From positions 13,427,501 through 13,491,500 of the forward strand of contig JBAIAC010000006.1 of NCBI GenBank assembly GCA_037349315.1: DNA of 64,000 nt. Reading direction: 5' to 3'. Below the pieces are notes generated by a model. The model was not told the DNA's origin, ran no database searches, and saw nothing but the letters and a program-made list of their open reading frames with translations. The translations under genes and the position numbers were made by a program. This stretch comes from Chelydra serpentina. Lineage: Eukaryota > Chordata > Testudines > Chelydridae. Shown piece after piece: positions 35,290 to 46,442 of the stretch. Numbering within the stretch: position 1 is the first letter of the stretch; every line of letters begins with the position of its first letter.

Positions 35290-36820
35290 CCCAGTTCTAG
35301 GCCGATGAGCTACAGCTGTATCCTGGTTCTATGACGGGAGAAATAGAAAACAGCCTAACCAGCTTTCTTCAATTGGTGCTGTCACTGCTACACAGTTTTC
35401 TTGTGAGTGAATAGTAGGACGGTGAGGGCTTTATGTTTATTTTCCTAAACAAAATTAGAATACTCTAGGCAGTACAGTTTACACAAACCAGTTCCAGCTT
35501 TCTGGGTCTAAACCCAAGAAATCCCAGCTGCTGCCTTGAAAGGGGGAGTTAACTCATGTGCGGAGCTGGCCAAGTTTCGTGTCTTTCCATATTTCCAGTG
35601 AAAAATCATTTTGTGGAAAATGTTCCAACCAGCTCTATTGTTTCATAACTACCTCAAGCATTTATCATTGCATCTGTAAGGCTTCTCACTAGCAAGTCTT
35701 TGCATTCTGAATGGGTAGCCAGGCCCCTTTTTCTTCACTCTTCACAAACATTCATGCCATTTGGGATTATGTTCCCACAGATATTTTAGGGGATTGGTTG
35801 TTTTTCATATGACTATCCATATTCACATGCAAAAAGGGGGTATTAGTGCATAAAGAGGACTATTTGTTATTTGCTCTTCACCATTTGTTAGTTTTATTTT
35901 TTAAAAGCCTCAGACATCCATTGAGGAAGCTGAAAGAATACAGTGTGACTTAGGTGACCAATTGCACGGCGTGAACACTGAATAGGTAAAGTGAACAGCC
36001 CTTTGGCAGAACACTGTTCATCCAAGCTAACTGGTTAATACTTAGAAATAACAGTTACTCTGGTAGAAATCAGGATTGGGTCACAAATAATTTGCAAAAG
36101 AAGGGATAAATCAAAGAAATTCTTTATTCAGAGTAAAAACAGTTCTACTTCTAATTGCAGGCAAAAAATAATATATTCAAGAAACATGTACACTACCACC
36201 ATTGCACTAACTACATGTAACTATGAAATTAGAGCACATATCCTTAATTTTTTCCTGCTTAATATTCAAACGAAAATATACCCATTCAAATTTAGCTAGA
36301 TCTGCCATGTCAGTATACTATTATGTAATGTTGAAAGTTTTCACTGTTTCTCACCTTAGGAATACAAATCTTTTTTGCTGTTAAAAGCTATCATTTAGAA
36401 TCACACATGTGATTTCCACACTCAACTGACCCAACGGGCCATTTGTATGTTGACCATTTGTGTTTGGTTGTGGACCTGTGGTAACTGCACATGCAAATTA
36501 TGCACATGCAAATTTTATGTAAGCTCTTCTGGAACAGGAGGTCAGATGCTCAGCTGGTGAAAATTAGTGTTGACGTCAATGGAGTTATACCGATTTACAC
36601 TAGCTGCTGGAAATGGGCCATGATTCTAACTGATCTGAGCAAAAACATTTTCTTTGGCTTTACTAGATTAGTTAGATGTCAAGATACAATACAACTGTAT
36701 TTGGAATAGTTGATTTCACCCAAATTGTATCCCAGAATGAGATGAAGAACCAGTGACACCACTTCTAAAGGGAGGATATGTATCTGGCTGTCTCAGACCA
36801 CTGGTCTGTTCCAATAGTAC
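35290..36820. other. ANKRD66 intron 2, left part; no recognised features
   Basis: Only low-complexity and unique-looking sequence. Two octamer motifs (ATGCAAAT at 36491-36498 and 36506-36513) lie 15 bp apart. Confidence 0.45.
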
Positions 36821-36826
36821 AGGTTC

Positions 36827-37097
36827 CAGGGCCGGCGCTACCATTAGGAGACCCGAGGCGGTCGCCTAGGGCGCCAGGATTTGGGGGCGGCATTTCAGGT
36901 TCCTTGGCAGCTGCCGGTAGGAGAGGCGGCCGCTGAAATGCCGCCGAGGTCCCCAGCGGCTGAAGAAGCTGCTGCCGAGGACTCCGGCTGCACTTCGGCA
37001 GCAGCTTCTTCGGCCGCCGGGGTTCTCAGCGGCACTTCGGTGGCTGCTTCTCCCGCTGCCGCTGCCTAGGGCGGCAAAAAAGCTGGCGCCACCCCTG
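36827..37097. mobile_element. Small GC-rich hAT MITE with 8-bp TSD
   Basis: A 271-bp insert. The flanks are ACAGGTTC (36819-36826) and GCAGGTTC (37098-37105), one mismatch. The ends are CAGGGCCGGCGCT and, on the other strand, CAGGGGTGGCGCC. The interior is rich in CCGC/GCAGC and fully non-coding. Confidence 0.83.
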
Positions 37098-37770
37098 GCA
37101 GGTTCCATGTTGTGAAACTAGCTGCCAAACTTTCTGCTCTGATTTTCAGGTACACTAAGGCCCTTTCCACCCCAGAGTGGTGTAAAGGGGACTTAGTGTA
37201 AATGAAAGCCAGGCACTCCAGATTTAATTCGGTTTACTGGAGTAAAATTTTTAATAAACGACACCATTATTAATAGTCAAAGCACATTAACATGAGTTAT
37301 TAAGCAAAGCAGCATATCAGACAACACCCAGGAGCCTTCAGACAAATAAAACATGTTACAACGGCAAAACCAATTCTGAAACAAAAATGTTTTTAAAAAT
37401 AAAACCCTTTGGGCTAGATCACATGCTGGTGATTAAGGACAGACAATGGAGCTGACGAGTGCCAAGGCCTTCTCTGGTGATGCAACATCCACCCTCTCAT
37501 GCTGGAGTATGGGGTGACAACAGCTTCCGCTCCAGTTTCGTGAGACAGCCAGGCAGCTGAAGCAGACCCTAGGCAGTTTTAACGCAGGTCCTGAGAACCA
37601 GCTACATTTCACCGATGTGAGAGGAAAACCCAGGCCTAGATTTTTGATTAAATACATATTTTAAAAGAGAAATTTACTTTCCAATTCACAGCCCATCAGC
37701 TTGTCCTCTGCTCCCTCTCTTGCTCTCAGGAACCGCAGCGTTCTCTCCCTGACTCAGCCCGCTGGCCAGG

Positions 37771-38861
37771 TGTGACAATGCTGCCCGTGGGAGCCGGCTG
37801 AGATCACTCAATTAGGGTGAACTGCAAACAGAACGGGGCAGAAAAACCCCCAAAGCTGGTGGATATTCCAATACTTAGGTCTACCAAGCCAGCACAAGAC
37901 AGCTTCTATATTACTTCACTGGTTACTCAGAAGTCCAAATAATGCAATTCCCTTAAAGTGCCCAGCCTCAGGCCTCCATTCAGACACACATCAGATATGA
38001 TGATGATTACTGAAAATCTTATCTTATCATATAAAAGAAAAGGTTCTCCTGATCCCAAAGGACCAAGCCCCAGACCCAGGTCAAATGATAACTTAGATCT
38101 TACCCAAAATACACACTTATAGCCAATTCTTATTAACAAAACTAAAATGTATTTAAAAAGAAAAGAGATGAGAGTGTTGGTTAAAAGATCAATATACATA
38201 CAGACTTGAATTCAATTCATGAGGTTCAGATACATAGCAGAGATGAGTTTGTAGTTGCCAAAGGTCTTTTTAGAAATAGTCCACAGGTTATAGTCCAATG
38301 TCCATATTCAGGGTGACTCCAGTCAGTGACTGGGGATCTCAATCTTTATGGCTCAGGGTTTCCCCTTCCTGAAAGCCCAAAGCAGATCTGAGATGAAGAA
38401 GGATCGTGTTCCAGGGTTTTTATACATTTCCAGCAGCCTTTTGGCCTGAGAAAACAATAGGCTGAACTTTCCTTCTCTTAAACATCATGGCAATTAGCAC
38501 AGGGTAATTTATCCATTAAACAGTTCAGATACAGGTTACCACAACCTTCAAAGAGACATATAGACAATAATACTATTTCACTCAAGTGTCTTCCTAAATA
38601 TTAATACTCCTTTTTTGATCTTTGAATCAAAGCCATAGTAATAGACAAGACTTGTTTGCTTACATCACAAGACCTGAGCAAACATCTACCCTTCTATCTT
38701 TAACAATGCAGGCTTACATTTCAAAACTCTATTCATTTACATATCTTCCTAACAAGTCTTTAACGTTCGGCCATGGGTCAGGTCAGTCTGTGAGTTAATT
38801 AACTCTTTCTGGCCCTATATCACCTGTCAATGAGATATTATATTACACTCATAATGTCACA
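37771..38861 (-). mobile_element. Solo LTR (about 1.1 kb) with 5-bp TSD
   Basis: It begins TGTGACAATGC and ends AATGTCACA, so the ends are TG...CA with a 5-7 bp inverted repeat, flanked by the perfect 5-bp duplication CCAGG (37766-37770 and 38862-38866). On the minus strand a TATAAAAAC box lies near 38430, giving the likely transcription direction. No gag, pol or env reading frame lies next to it, so it is a solo LTR of an endogenous retroelement. Family unresolved. Confidence 0.7.
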
Positions 38862-38874
38862 CCAGGTCACTAGT

Positions 38875-39375
38875 GTGGTTTCCCCTTAGGTTCCTGCTCT
38901 CCAGCCATCTCAGGTAGTCTTCTGCTTCACTGCCTCACAGTGCCACTCCCACAGTGGCTGGCAGGGGAACATGGGCCGACCCTCTACTCTGGGTTTCTGC
39001 TCATGGACCCTCTACACAGCAGCTAAGGTCCATTCCTGCTGGAATGGATCCATTCCGTGCTGCCTTTCCCTGAGCTGCTTCCATACCTCTTGGCTTTCCC
39101 CACACCTTTGGGTTTGCCAGTCTCCCTCCTCCCTGGGAATAACTCAACCCAAACACTCCTCCCTACCCCCAGGGAGTGACTGCATTCCCCCTGCTGCCCC
39201 CTCTGCTTCCAGTTTCCTGGTCTTTTGTAGCAGCCTCACCTGTCCCTTGCAGGTGAGCTTCTTTCTAGTCAGCTGCCTCCAGCCTAAATCCCCCTTGTTT
39301 GCAGCCTAATTAGCTGATTGGGCCCTCCAGACCTAACCCAACTCTTGCAGGGCCAGTATGGGGTCCACACCCCAT
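38875..39375. repeat. Unclassified repeat next to the solo LTR
   Basis: Pyrimidine-rich sequence ending 'ggggtccacaccccatcaca', which I recognise as a recurring chelonian repeat end, but cannot classify. The frame 38971-39309 is not a gene. It interrupts the 3' part of the TAS2R pseudogene that follows. Confidence 0.4.
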
Positions 39376-39384
39376 CACAGAAAG

Positions 39385-40075
39385 ACATTATGCTTTTCAC
39401 TTCTTGAATGTGGGCCTTTGTGCTGGGGCTCCTGAAACTGGCTTATCGGTTTTGCATCTGCCAGGTGTGACTCCAGAGAGAGAAGACGACGAGGAGGGGA
39501 GAAATGATGAATGCAGCAAAAGTCACAGAAAATCCAATGCCACGGAAAAGCAAAGCAAACGTGCCTCCAAGATCAAGTCTTTCATAGTGTTATTTTCCAA
39601 GAGACTGGGAACAAATAATTACACGGCATGTTGTGGATGTCACAGAAGAAAGGGAGGCTGTTGACTAAGGATAAAAACACAGGCATGATGCACCACCAGC
39701 TTGGAGATTCACAGGTGTAGGTGGATGAAGAAAGGTGGCTGAAATCTCCAATTCTGACATGGTAAAAGACATACAGGCCTCCAGGGAGAAATCAGCTGAC
39801 AGCTGTGAATGCTCGCTCTGCATTGGTCCTAGGATAGAAGCCAGCAGAGAAAGCCATACAGAAAACCCTTAGCATTGCTGTGCACAAGAAGCAAAACCTG
39901 GAGATCCCCAGAACGGTCAAGATCTTATCACCTGAGTTCAGGCCTCTCTTTTTTGACAGCCACAATGAATTTACCTGAAAGCCAACAGCTGCCTCGCCTC
40001 TTAGGAACGCCAGGAAACTGACAGCGGCTGGGGGAATATTACAGCTTTGGGAACATTACAACTGTTGCTTCCCAT
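39385..40075 (-). pseudogene. TAS2R pseudogene 1 (3' part missing)
   Basis: This matches the intact receptor at 52090-53046 along most of its length. For example 'gctggggctcctgaaactgg' pairs with 52335 onward, 'atccaatgccacggaaaagc' with 52444 onward, 'gggaggctgttgactaagga' with 52570 onward, and 'cccattgtttaag' holds the start codon (40075-40073). The last transmembrane region (equivalent of 52090-52295) is absent, and several small insertions and deletions break the frame. It lies antisense within ANKRD66 intron 2. The 5' flank continues in parallel with the intact gene to about 40370. Confidence 0.85.
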
Positions 40076-40789
40076 TGTTTAAGATGTACACAAGTTCTGT
40101 CCCACAGGTCAAAGGTCTTCATGCAGCAGACGCACTGCCCTTCTTTCTGTAGCTCACACATGCAAAACACAGCTTAATGTGGATACTTAAATGGAATTGT
40201 TCCTGCTATACTAGGCATGTAAATGTGAGGTGTGTTCTGTTACTGAGGGTCAGTGTCACTCCCTGATATTTGCCTGTTATGTGGAGAGTTGTGTACAGAG
40301 TTAAAATCAATGTTGTGTCAGAGGCCTGGAGTTTGTTCTAGAACAACGAAAACACAATTTACATCAGTTTTGGTCGGCAGCAGAAATTCCCCATCTTGGG
40401 TTCTTTTACACCCACTTTGCACTGGTGCCGATGGCTAACCCAGGTGTGAGGAAGCAGAGAACCTGGTTCTCTAGTGTGTTTCCATCTCATTTTCAGAGTG
40501 CTTAATGTTGAAGCCACATTTGCTGTTCTAGGAGACCCCTTCATGGTCAAGTTGTCTTCTGTCAACCCTGATGAGGCCATATCCAGAATGGTATCCAGAA
40601 TCCACAGTATCTCTTGAAATCAAGGAGAGTTGCAATCATCAACAAATGTCAGGAGCTGGCCCTTATGATTCTCAATGTTTTGTTATGTATCTAGGCTTTG
40701 TCCATGGAAAATCATCAATCCTTTTCTTAAATATGTATTAATGGTTTAACCATCAGGTCTAAACGCTCAGGAACTTAAAGGATACTTCC

Positions 40790-40901
40790 TGCAGGGTAGA
40801 GGTAGCTCTTCAGTAGCCTCAGTTATTGTGATCGCCAGGAAAATTATATCGGATACAATAGCCTTACCTCCATTTTGAACATTGCAACTATTGGCTCTCA
40901 T
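40790..40901 (-). pseudogene. TAS2R remnant 2 (N-terminal piece)
   Basis: 'attgtgatcgccaggaaaat' and 'caactattggctctcattct' match the N-terminal end and start codon region of the intact TAS2R (52975-53050). Only about 110 bp of coding similarity remain. The upstream flank runs parallel with the intact gene and with remnant 3 for over 600 bp (to about 41600). Confidence 0.75.
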
Positions 40902-41793
40902 TCTTGAAGATGTACAGAAGTTTTGCCCCAGAAGAACCACTCTCCCTGCCATGTTTGGCTATTAGAGTCTGGTTGACATATTCACTACCCTGTGTCTGCA
41001 TCCCATATACAACTTTGAATAGCTGAACAAAATAAAACAAGTGGATATGTTTCTCTTCCTAATTAATCACCTGATTAATGAGGAATGCACATGGCAAGAG
41101 TATCCTCTTCATGAGAATCAGTGTCACTCATGGATATTTGCACTTTCATCCAAAGAGCCATGCACAGAAATAAAATAAAATTTTAAATCTTCTTGTAGAA
41201 GGACTGGGGTTCATGACAGTGCAATAAAGCTAAATGTAAGAAATGCCACAGATCCTGCTAGTGTAAATTTTCTTTAATTTTCTAGTTTAAAATTTGAACT
41301 TCTACAACGCAGCTTTATTTTTTATAGCATCTTTCATGCAAACTATATCCCAGAATGCGATACAGAGTTGCATTAGTGAATAAAGCAGAACAATATATTT
41401 CTAAGAAGAAGTGGATTTGAGTTGCCAAATTCAGATCTGGATTTGGATGCAAAATTAAGTTTAGAGTTGTTAAATTAGGGTTTGGTTCAGACCACTTTAG
41501 AGACACCACCAGCTGCAAAGTGTAGATTGGGACTGAAACTTCTTCAGATTTTCTTGCTGTTCTGATCTGGTGTTTTGGTTCTGAACCATCTCTAGTTCTA
41601 AATAATAAGTGATAGCAGAAAGAGTGGAAATGAAGAGGCTTAGGCTGGTTATTTTTAACTGAATTTTTGTGTATGACCAGTTTGCAATGGTTTAGTCTGT
41701 TTCATTGAATGGAAAGTCCACAGTGGTCCTACAAGCACGGTCTGACTGTGCAGTGTGCAATGGTTAAGGCAATGTTTTTTCTTTCTTCCGCAG

Positions 41794-41974
41794 AGCTGAG
41801 GTGGAGTGCAGGAACTACCGTTTGGTGGCAGGATTGAAAAGAATTCAACTGGACCAGACAGATGAAGACTGGGAACTCAAGAAAGAAGAGCTTGAGAAAA
41901 ATACACCCTGTGCTCAAGCGAAATATACAGTCTCTACTCAAAAGAAAAACAGAAGGAAGAACGTGAAACAATAG
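41794..41974 (+). CDS. ANKRD66: ANKRD66, last coding exon
   Basis: 181 nt after a pyrimidine-rich acceptor (CTTTCTTCCGCAG), completing the split codon from exon 2 (AT plus A = Ile) and ending with TAG at 41972-41974. The peptide AEVECRNYRLVAGLKRIQLD then DEDWELKKEELEKN is charged and helical, and the tail is Lys/Arg-rich (QKKNRRKNVKQ), possibly a nuclear signal. The whole protein is 182 residues, near the size of the human protein. This exon and its flanks are the template of two decayed downstream copies (59.29 and 62.15 kb). Confidence 0.83.
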
Positions 41975-42070
41975 AGTCTTCAGATTCCTTTGAACTAGGG
42001 AAAGTCATAGAGAGCTAGTCAAAGACACTAACAGACCCCAGATACATCTGGAGTACGAAACATACACTAA

Positions 42071-42349
42071 GGGCTTGTCTACATGGTGCTTTAGTCCATG
42101 TCAGAGGGGTAAATTGTAGTCTGCACTAGCATGCTGCGTGCTAAATGGCTTGTGTGCATCCTGCTGGCATGCACCGAAAGCTCTCTAGTGTGTATTGCCA
42201 TAGCCCTGTTTCAGACAGGCCTATGTAAATGCGGGAACTTTTAGTATGCACCAGTAGGGTGCACGTAGGCCAGTTAGTGCATGACACAGTAGTGGAGACT
42301 AAAATTGACACCCCTCTGGTGTGAATTAAAGAATTGTGTAGAGAAGACC
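42071..42349. mobile_element. MITE with TAA target duplication
   Basis: The ends are GGGCTTGTCTACA and, on the other strand, GGTCTTCTCTACA (11 of 13), flanked by TAA on both sides (42068-42070 and 42350-42352). The 3-bp TWA duplication is what PIF/Harbinger elements make. Confidence 0.72.
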
Positions 42350-42429
42350 TAAGAGAACAAGCGTATGGTCAATGGGTGGGATGTACATACGGCTATTAAT
42401 GGGAAGGGGCTAGAAGTAGTGGATCTATC

Positions 42430-42990
42430 TATTGTGACAAAGTCAGTCCTGACAGACAGAGTGGTAGAGGGCAGATATATCAACCCTTGGATGGTGACGG
42501 CCCTGTTCCCTATGAGCTGAAAAGAAGTTACCTCAGGTTAAGGACAGTTAAGGGCTGTCAGTGACCATACGAACCCTTCTTCTGGTGAGTGAGGAGGGGA
42601 GAGATGAGAGACAGGCTGCAACAGGGTAGTGGCATCACCAGAAAGGAAAGCCTTGGTGGACGGCTGTCTCTCCTCCCGATAGGGAAAGAAACTGAGTGAA
42701 CCGCTGCTTATGGGAAGGACTGGCAAGGAGGAGCTAGCATAGCAGGGTAACACCCGGGAAACGGGGCAGGGACAAGTATTTCTGTTTGCGTTGTGAGTTT
42801 GGGGATGTTTTTGTTTTTGCTTAAGAGAATTTCTCAGGTCTACCCTGAGGCCTACCATGTAAATAAGGAAAAATAAAACCAGAGTGAAGAGAAAAAACCC
42901 TCCAGAGTCAGACTGATTTACTCCAGACCCTGCCACCGCAGAAGGGAGAAATGCTGAGGCCGATGAGGTGAAGGAGGTACCCTGCAATAC
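42430..42990. repeat. Unclassified insertion downstream of ANKRD66
   Basis: It begins 'tgtgacaaagtcagtcctga' and ends near 'ggtaccctgcaata', interrupting sequence that is continuous in the downstream duplicate copies (59.6 and 62.5 kb). Flanking 'ctatctat' motifs may be target duplications. The long minus frame (42538-42987) has no recognised domain. Confidence 0.45.
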
Positions 42991-43439
42991 TATCTATCTA
43001 ATCTAATGATCTAGCCTATCTATCTAGGCAAGAGGTTCCAAAATCTGTAGATTTCATGCAAATAGCTTAATACTCTAATTCAATGAATATGCATGAACAT
43101 GTTCACATAAATGACAGGAATGTGCCTCTCCTCCCTACACTCTGCCTGGGGGAGTGTGTGTGTGTGGGGGAAACAGCAGAAAAGAACCAGATAGAGACTC
43201 CAAATGGTAGAAGCAGAAGCAGCCTTGGCAGAAGGGACAGCTGGGGCCATGCCTTCCCAAAGTGTGCCCCTAAACCCAGAACTGTGCAGGGAAGACCCCA
43301 AGATTGGGGCACGAGGACCCAGGTGGTGCCTGATTCTGACTAGGAGGATAATTCTCCATCCTCCCCTGGAGTTAGTCGTGAGCGGCTACCACTGTGGGTA
43401 AGTTTGTTTCATCAAGCTGGGCTTGTGTTCAATCTCAGT

Positions 43440-44135
43440 GGGCAGCTCTGGTCAAAAAAGTAACGATGTTAGGACACACGGAATGGAAGAGCGAAGAATA
43501 CAGAGACTAGTCTAGTGCCTTTAGGTTAATCAATGGTGTGGCCTCATCTGAAATACTGTGTGCAGTACTGGTGACCCCATCTGAAATAAGATATTGCAGC
43601 ATTGATGCAGCTTTGGACATGATCAGCTAGGATAGTGGAGGGACTGGAAAATCTCTAACATGAAAGAAATTGAAAAGATTCATGTGGCACCTTTTAGACT
43701 AACAGAGGTAGCTCAGATGCATCGGAAGAAGTGGGTATTCACCCACGAAAGCTTATGCTCCAATACGTCTGTTAGTCTATAAGGTGCCACAGGACTCTTT
43801 GCCGCTTTTACAGATCCAGACTAACACGGCTACCCCTCAGATAATTGAAAAGATTGGGATTGTTTACTCTAGAAAAGAGAGGAATACGGTTGGGGGGACA
43901 TGATAAAATAATGACTGTGCTAGAGAAGGGACATCAGGAGCTTCTGTTCTCCATGTCTCATAACCCAAGGACCAGGGGACAGTCAATTAAATTAAAAGGT
44001 GAGACATTCCAAACCATGTATGTAGCAAGACTCAGAAAGGAGTGGCCATTTATATGGGTATCAGGAATACACAGTGTGATCCTAACTACTGATAATACCA
44101 ATGTTGAGGCAGGGATATCAAACCTCATGCGTTAG
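43440..44135 (+). mobile_element. CR1 LINE fragment (RT C-terminal region), split by a Penelope-like insert
   Basis: 'ggtgtggcctcatctgaaat', 'actgtgtgcagtactggtga' and, after the insert, 'aagattgggattgtttactc' and 'ggggggacatgataaaataa' follow the CR1 ORF2 C-terminal order on the plus strand. The reading frame has many stops. Confidence 0.8.
43681..43842 (+). mobile_element. Penelope-like insertion with perfect 13-bp TSD and hammerhead-like core
   Basis: A 162-bp insert between perfect copies of AATTGAAAAGATT (43668-43680 and 43843-43855) in a CR1. It opens with a 28-bp inverted piece, then the forward unit. Hammerhead-like parts: stem I AGATGCAT (43715-43722) with AATACGTCT (43762-43770); CGGAAGA at 43723-43729 (canonical CUGANGA, here U4 changed to G); one extra A; stem II GTGGGT/ACCCAC (43731-43736/43741-43746), perfect, with loop ATTC; GAAA 43747-43750; stem III AGC-TTAT-GCT; then C as the predicted cleavage base. 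Confidence 0.78.
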
Positions 44136-44309
44136 CCAAGCTCTAAATATTGGGGCGTGTTTGGACTCGGAGCTGGGAGTGTGATTTCCAGCTCGGAAAG
44201 AGATGCTTACTCCAACTCTCATCAAGCTAGCACCCTAAAACGAGAGTGTCACCACGGCAGTGCTAGTGGCGGGACAGGCTGGCCACCCCGGGGACGGGTG
44301 GTCTTGGAT

Positions 44310-44574
44310 GGGTACATACTCAGGGCGGCTCGCCCGCTGCACTGCTGCAGCTACAGTCTATTTTTAGTGCACTAGCTCAGTGAGAGCTAGCTCAGGTATG
44401 TCTCCTCCAGCTGGGAATCATACCCCCAGCTTCACGTGTAGACATACCTTCTCCTCTCACGGGATCCCAGAGCCAGAATGTCTACACCGCAGTTAATCAG
44501 CCCCATAGCCTGAGCCCTGCGAGTCAGCTGACATGGGCCAGCTGTGGGTGTTCAATTGCAGTGTAGACATACCC
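44310..44574. mobile_element. MITE cluster (TCTACAC families)
   Basis: Two overlapping MITE pieces: 'gggtacatactcagggcggc' to 'cacgtgtagacataccttc', and the right end of the TGCAGTGTAGACATACCC family at 44555-44574. The structure is fragmentary. Confidence 0.5.
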
Positions 44575-44576
44575 TC

Positions 44577-44740
44577 AAAGACTAGGGTGAGACCTAATGT
44601 GGAGGACAGATTATCCCACATCTGTCAGCTGCACGGTTCTCATACCTTCTACCGAAGCTTCTGGTTCTGGCCTCTGTTGGAGGCAGGATACTGGAATAGT
44701 CCTGAGCATGTATGGCAGTTCCTATGTTCCTGAACAGGCA
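44577..44740 (+). mobile_element. CR1 LINE 3'-end fragment
   Basis: 'ggacagattatcccacatct' to 'tctgttggaggcaggatact' is the forward version of the same CR1 3' region seen reversed at 30.6 kb. Confidence 0.6.
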
Positions 44741-45184
44741 CAGTACTGAAGTTACAGTGAATTGCTAAATAAGAAGGCACTTGGAACCTTAAACTTAGCA
44801 GCTGATCCTGCTGCCAATTATGTCCCTGGCAAAATTCCCTATTGATTTGAAAGGCAGCAGGATCTAGCTCAAATAATTTTTCTTTGTTTTGAAAAGTTGC
44901 TGTTTTGAGCCTCCTTTAAAACAAATAAATAAAGAGCGAAATTCTGCTTTTTGAGGCAGATTGCTGTCAACGGGAGCCACACACACATTTCCAAAGGCAG
45001 CTTTTGGCACTCTGTTTCTCATAGGACCACTATTGTCTTTGTCATAAATGTCCCCATCAGCAGAATTTGCACATGGGCTTCCAGGACGCCTACAGAAGCA
45101 GGTTAAGCAGCCACTGCTGCACTGGTAGGGGAGAAGATAAAATGGGAATTCCCTCCACCACCACCCAGGCCCAGAAGTGTGCAT

Positions 45185-45190
45185 GGGAGA

Positions 45191-45223
<33 letters not shown>

Positions 45224-45225
45224 GG
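45185..45225 (+). repeat. (CT)n microsatellite
   Basis: An interrupted CT/TCTT run of about 38 bp. The minus frame 44864-45364 runs through it and has no domain. Confidence 0.85.
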
Positions 45226-45534
45226 GGGCCCTAGGACCCAAGCTGTGCCCCTGCCTCAGGGGTTGGCCTTGGGGAAAGAAACTGCGCAGACTGCCGGAGA
45301 CTGCAGCTGGCAGAGCAGTGGCAGAACAGCTGCAGAAGCAGCTTAAAGAGGGCTCGGGGGACACGGATGATCAGAGAGTGTTGACTACCATTTTGTCTGG
45401 ACATTCCCTCCCCTCTCCCTAGCTTTGTCTTTCCATTTAGCTAATCCCCTCCGCCAGAGTAAAATAAAAAGCACATGGCTGCCAGCACGCTGCTTGTGTC
45501 TCCTATCCCTTTCCTCCACCTTGTGTCTGTCTTG

Positions 45535-45640
45535 TCTATTTAGATTGTAAGATCTTTGGGGCAGGGACTGTCTGCAATTTTGTACAGCAGCCAGCACAAT
45601 GGGGTCCTCTCTTGGTTGGTCCCTATTAGTTATAACAAAC
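45535..45640 (+). repeat. Ancient interspersed repeat (unclassified)
   Basis: 'tagattgtaagatctttggg' then 'gcagggactgtctgcaattt' and 'cagccagcacaatggggtcc' is a widespread amniote repeat, also seen in part at 18.5 kb. Confidence 0.5.
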
Positions 45641-45666
45641 ATGATTCATGAATCCGTGATTCATGA

Positions 45667-45766
45667 CTCCATGCATCTGAAGAAGTGGGGTTTTTAACCC
45701 ATGAAAGCTTCTGCCCAAATAAATCTGTTAGTCTTTAAGGTGCCACCGGACTCCTCGTTGTTTTTA
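45667..45766 (+). mobile_element. 100-bp Penelope-like insert, hammerhead core CUGAAGA intact
   Basis: Flanked by TGATTCATGA on both sides (45657-45666 and 45767-45776). The core CTGAAGA at 45677-45683 is intact, followed by one extra A. Stem II GTGGG/CCCAT (45685-45689/45698-45702) is five pairs including one G-U. GAAA at 45703-45706 is intact. The stem III closing base is C instead of U (AGC-TTCT-GCC). The element is only the ribozyme-bearing 3' unit. Confidence 0.75.
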
Positions 45767-46337
45767 TGATTCATGAATAGCAGACTAGTTGACTATATAT
45801 GTATTTATGCAGACTTGGAAAGCCACAGGAGGCAGTTAATAAATCGACTTATAATTATACATCACATACTACTGGGGTGATTTCTGACACTCGTTAGCCA
45901 ATACATAATGTAAGGCGTAAAATACACCCCAGTAAAGGGTATTATGTGCAGAGTATTAATACAATGTGTTTGTGTATGTGCTGGGAATTATGTTAACATG
46001 TATTATGCTCTCTCCCCAATTCTGTTCACCCATGTCAAGTATCCCATAATACTGTGCAAAACTTAAGTCAGCTTTGGTATTAGAAACTAGGAAGCCTGTC
46101 AAAGTCAGGATACATGAATAATATGTCCTTGCACAAGTTGGAATGTACCTCTATGCTCAACTGGCTTGGAATGTAGTGTCTGAAACAGAAATAAGTACAG
46201 AACAAAAGAACAAGTTAAGGAATATGAGCTAGGTGGGTTGGATTTTAGTGTCATGTAAAAAGTTTTGTAACCTGTAAAATCACAGTATAAATACTGCTAG
46301 CTGAAATGCATATCTTTAGAGCAACTAGCTGTGTAAG

Positions 46338-46442
46338 CGACAAAGGGTCCTGTGGCACCTTATAGACTAACAGAGGTATTGGAGCATAAGCTTTCGTGGG
46401 TGAATGCCCCCTTCTTCGGACGCAAGCAGTGGAAATGTCCAC
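46338..46442 (-). mobile_element. 105-bp Penelope-like insert, minus orientation, 11-bp TSD
   Basis: Flanked by perfect AGCTGTGTAAG (46327-46337 and 46443-46453). On the minus strand it reads CCGAAGA (U4 to C), a stem II around GGGGGCATTCACCC, GAAA, and stem III AGC-TTAT-GCT. Same subfamily as 30964 and 43681. Confidence 0.78.

Noticed and set aside
44864..45364. Minus frame of 166 codons through a (CT)n tract
   Set aside because: Contains translated microsatellite (Arg-Glu repeats) and no recognisable fold.
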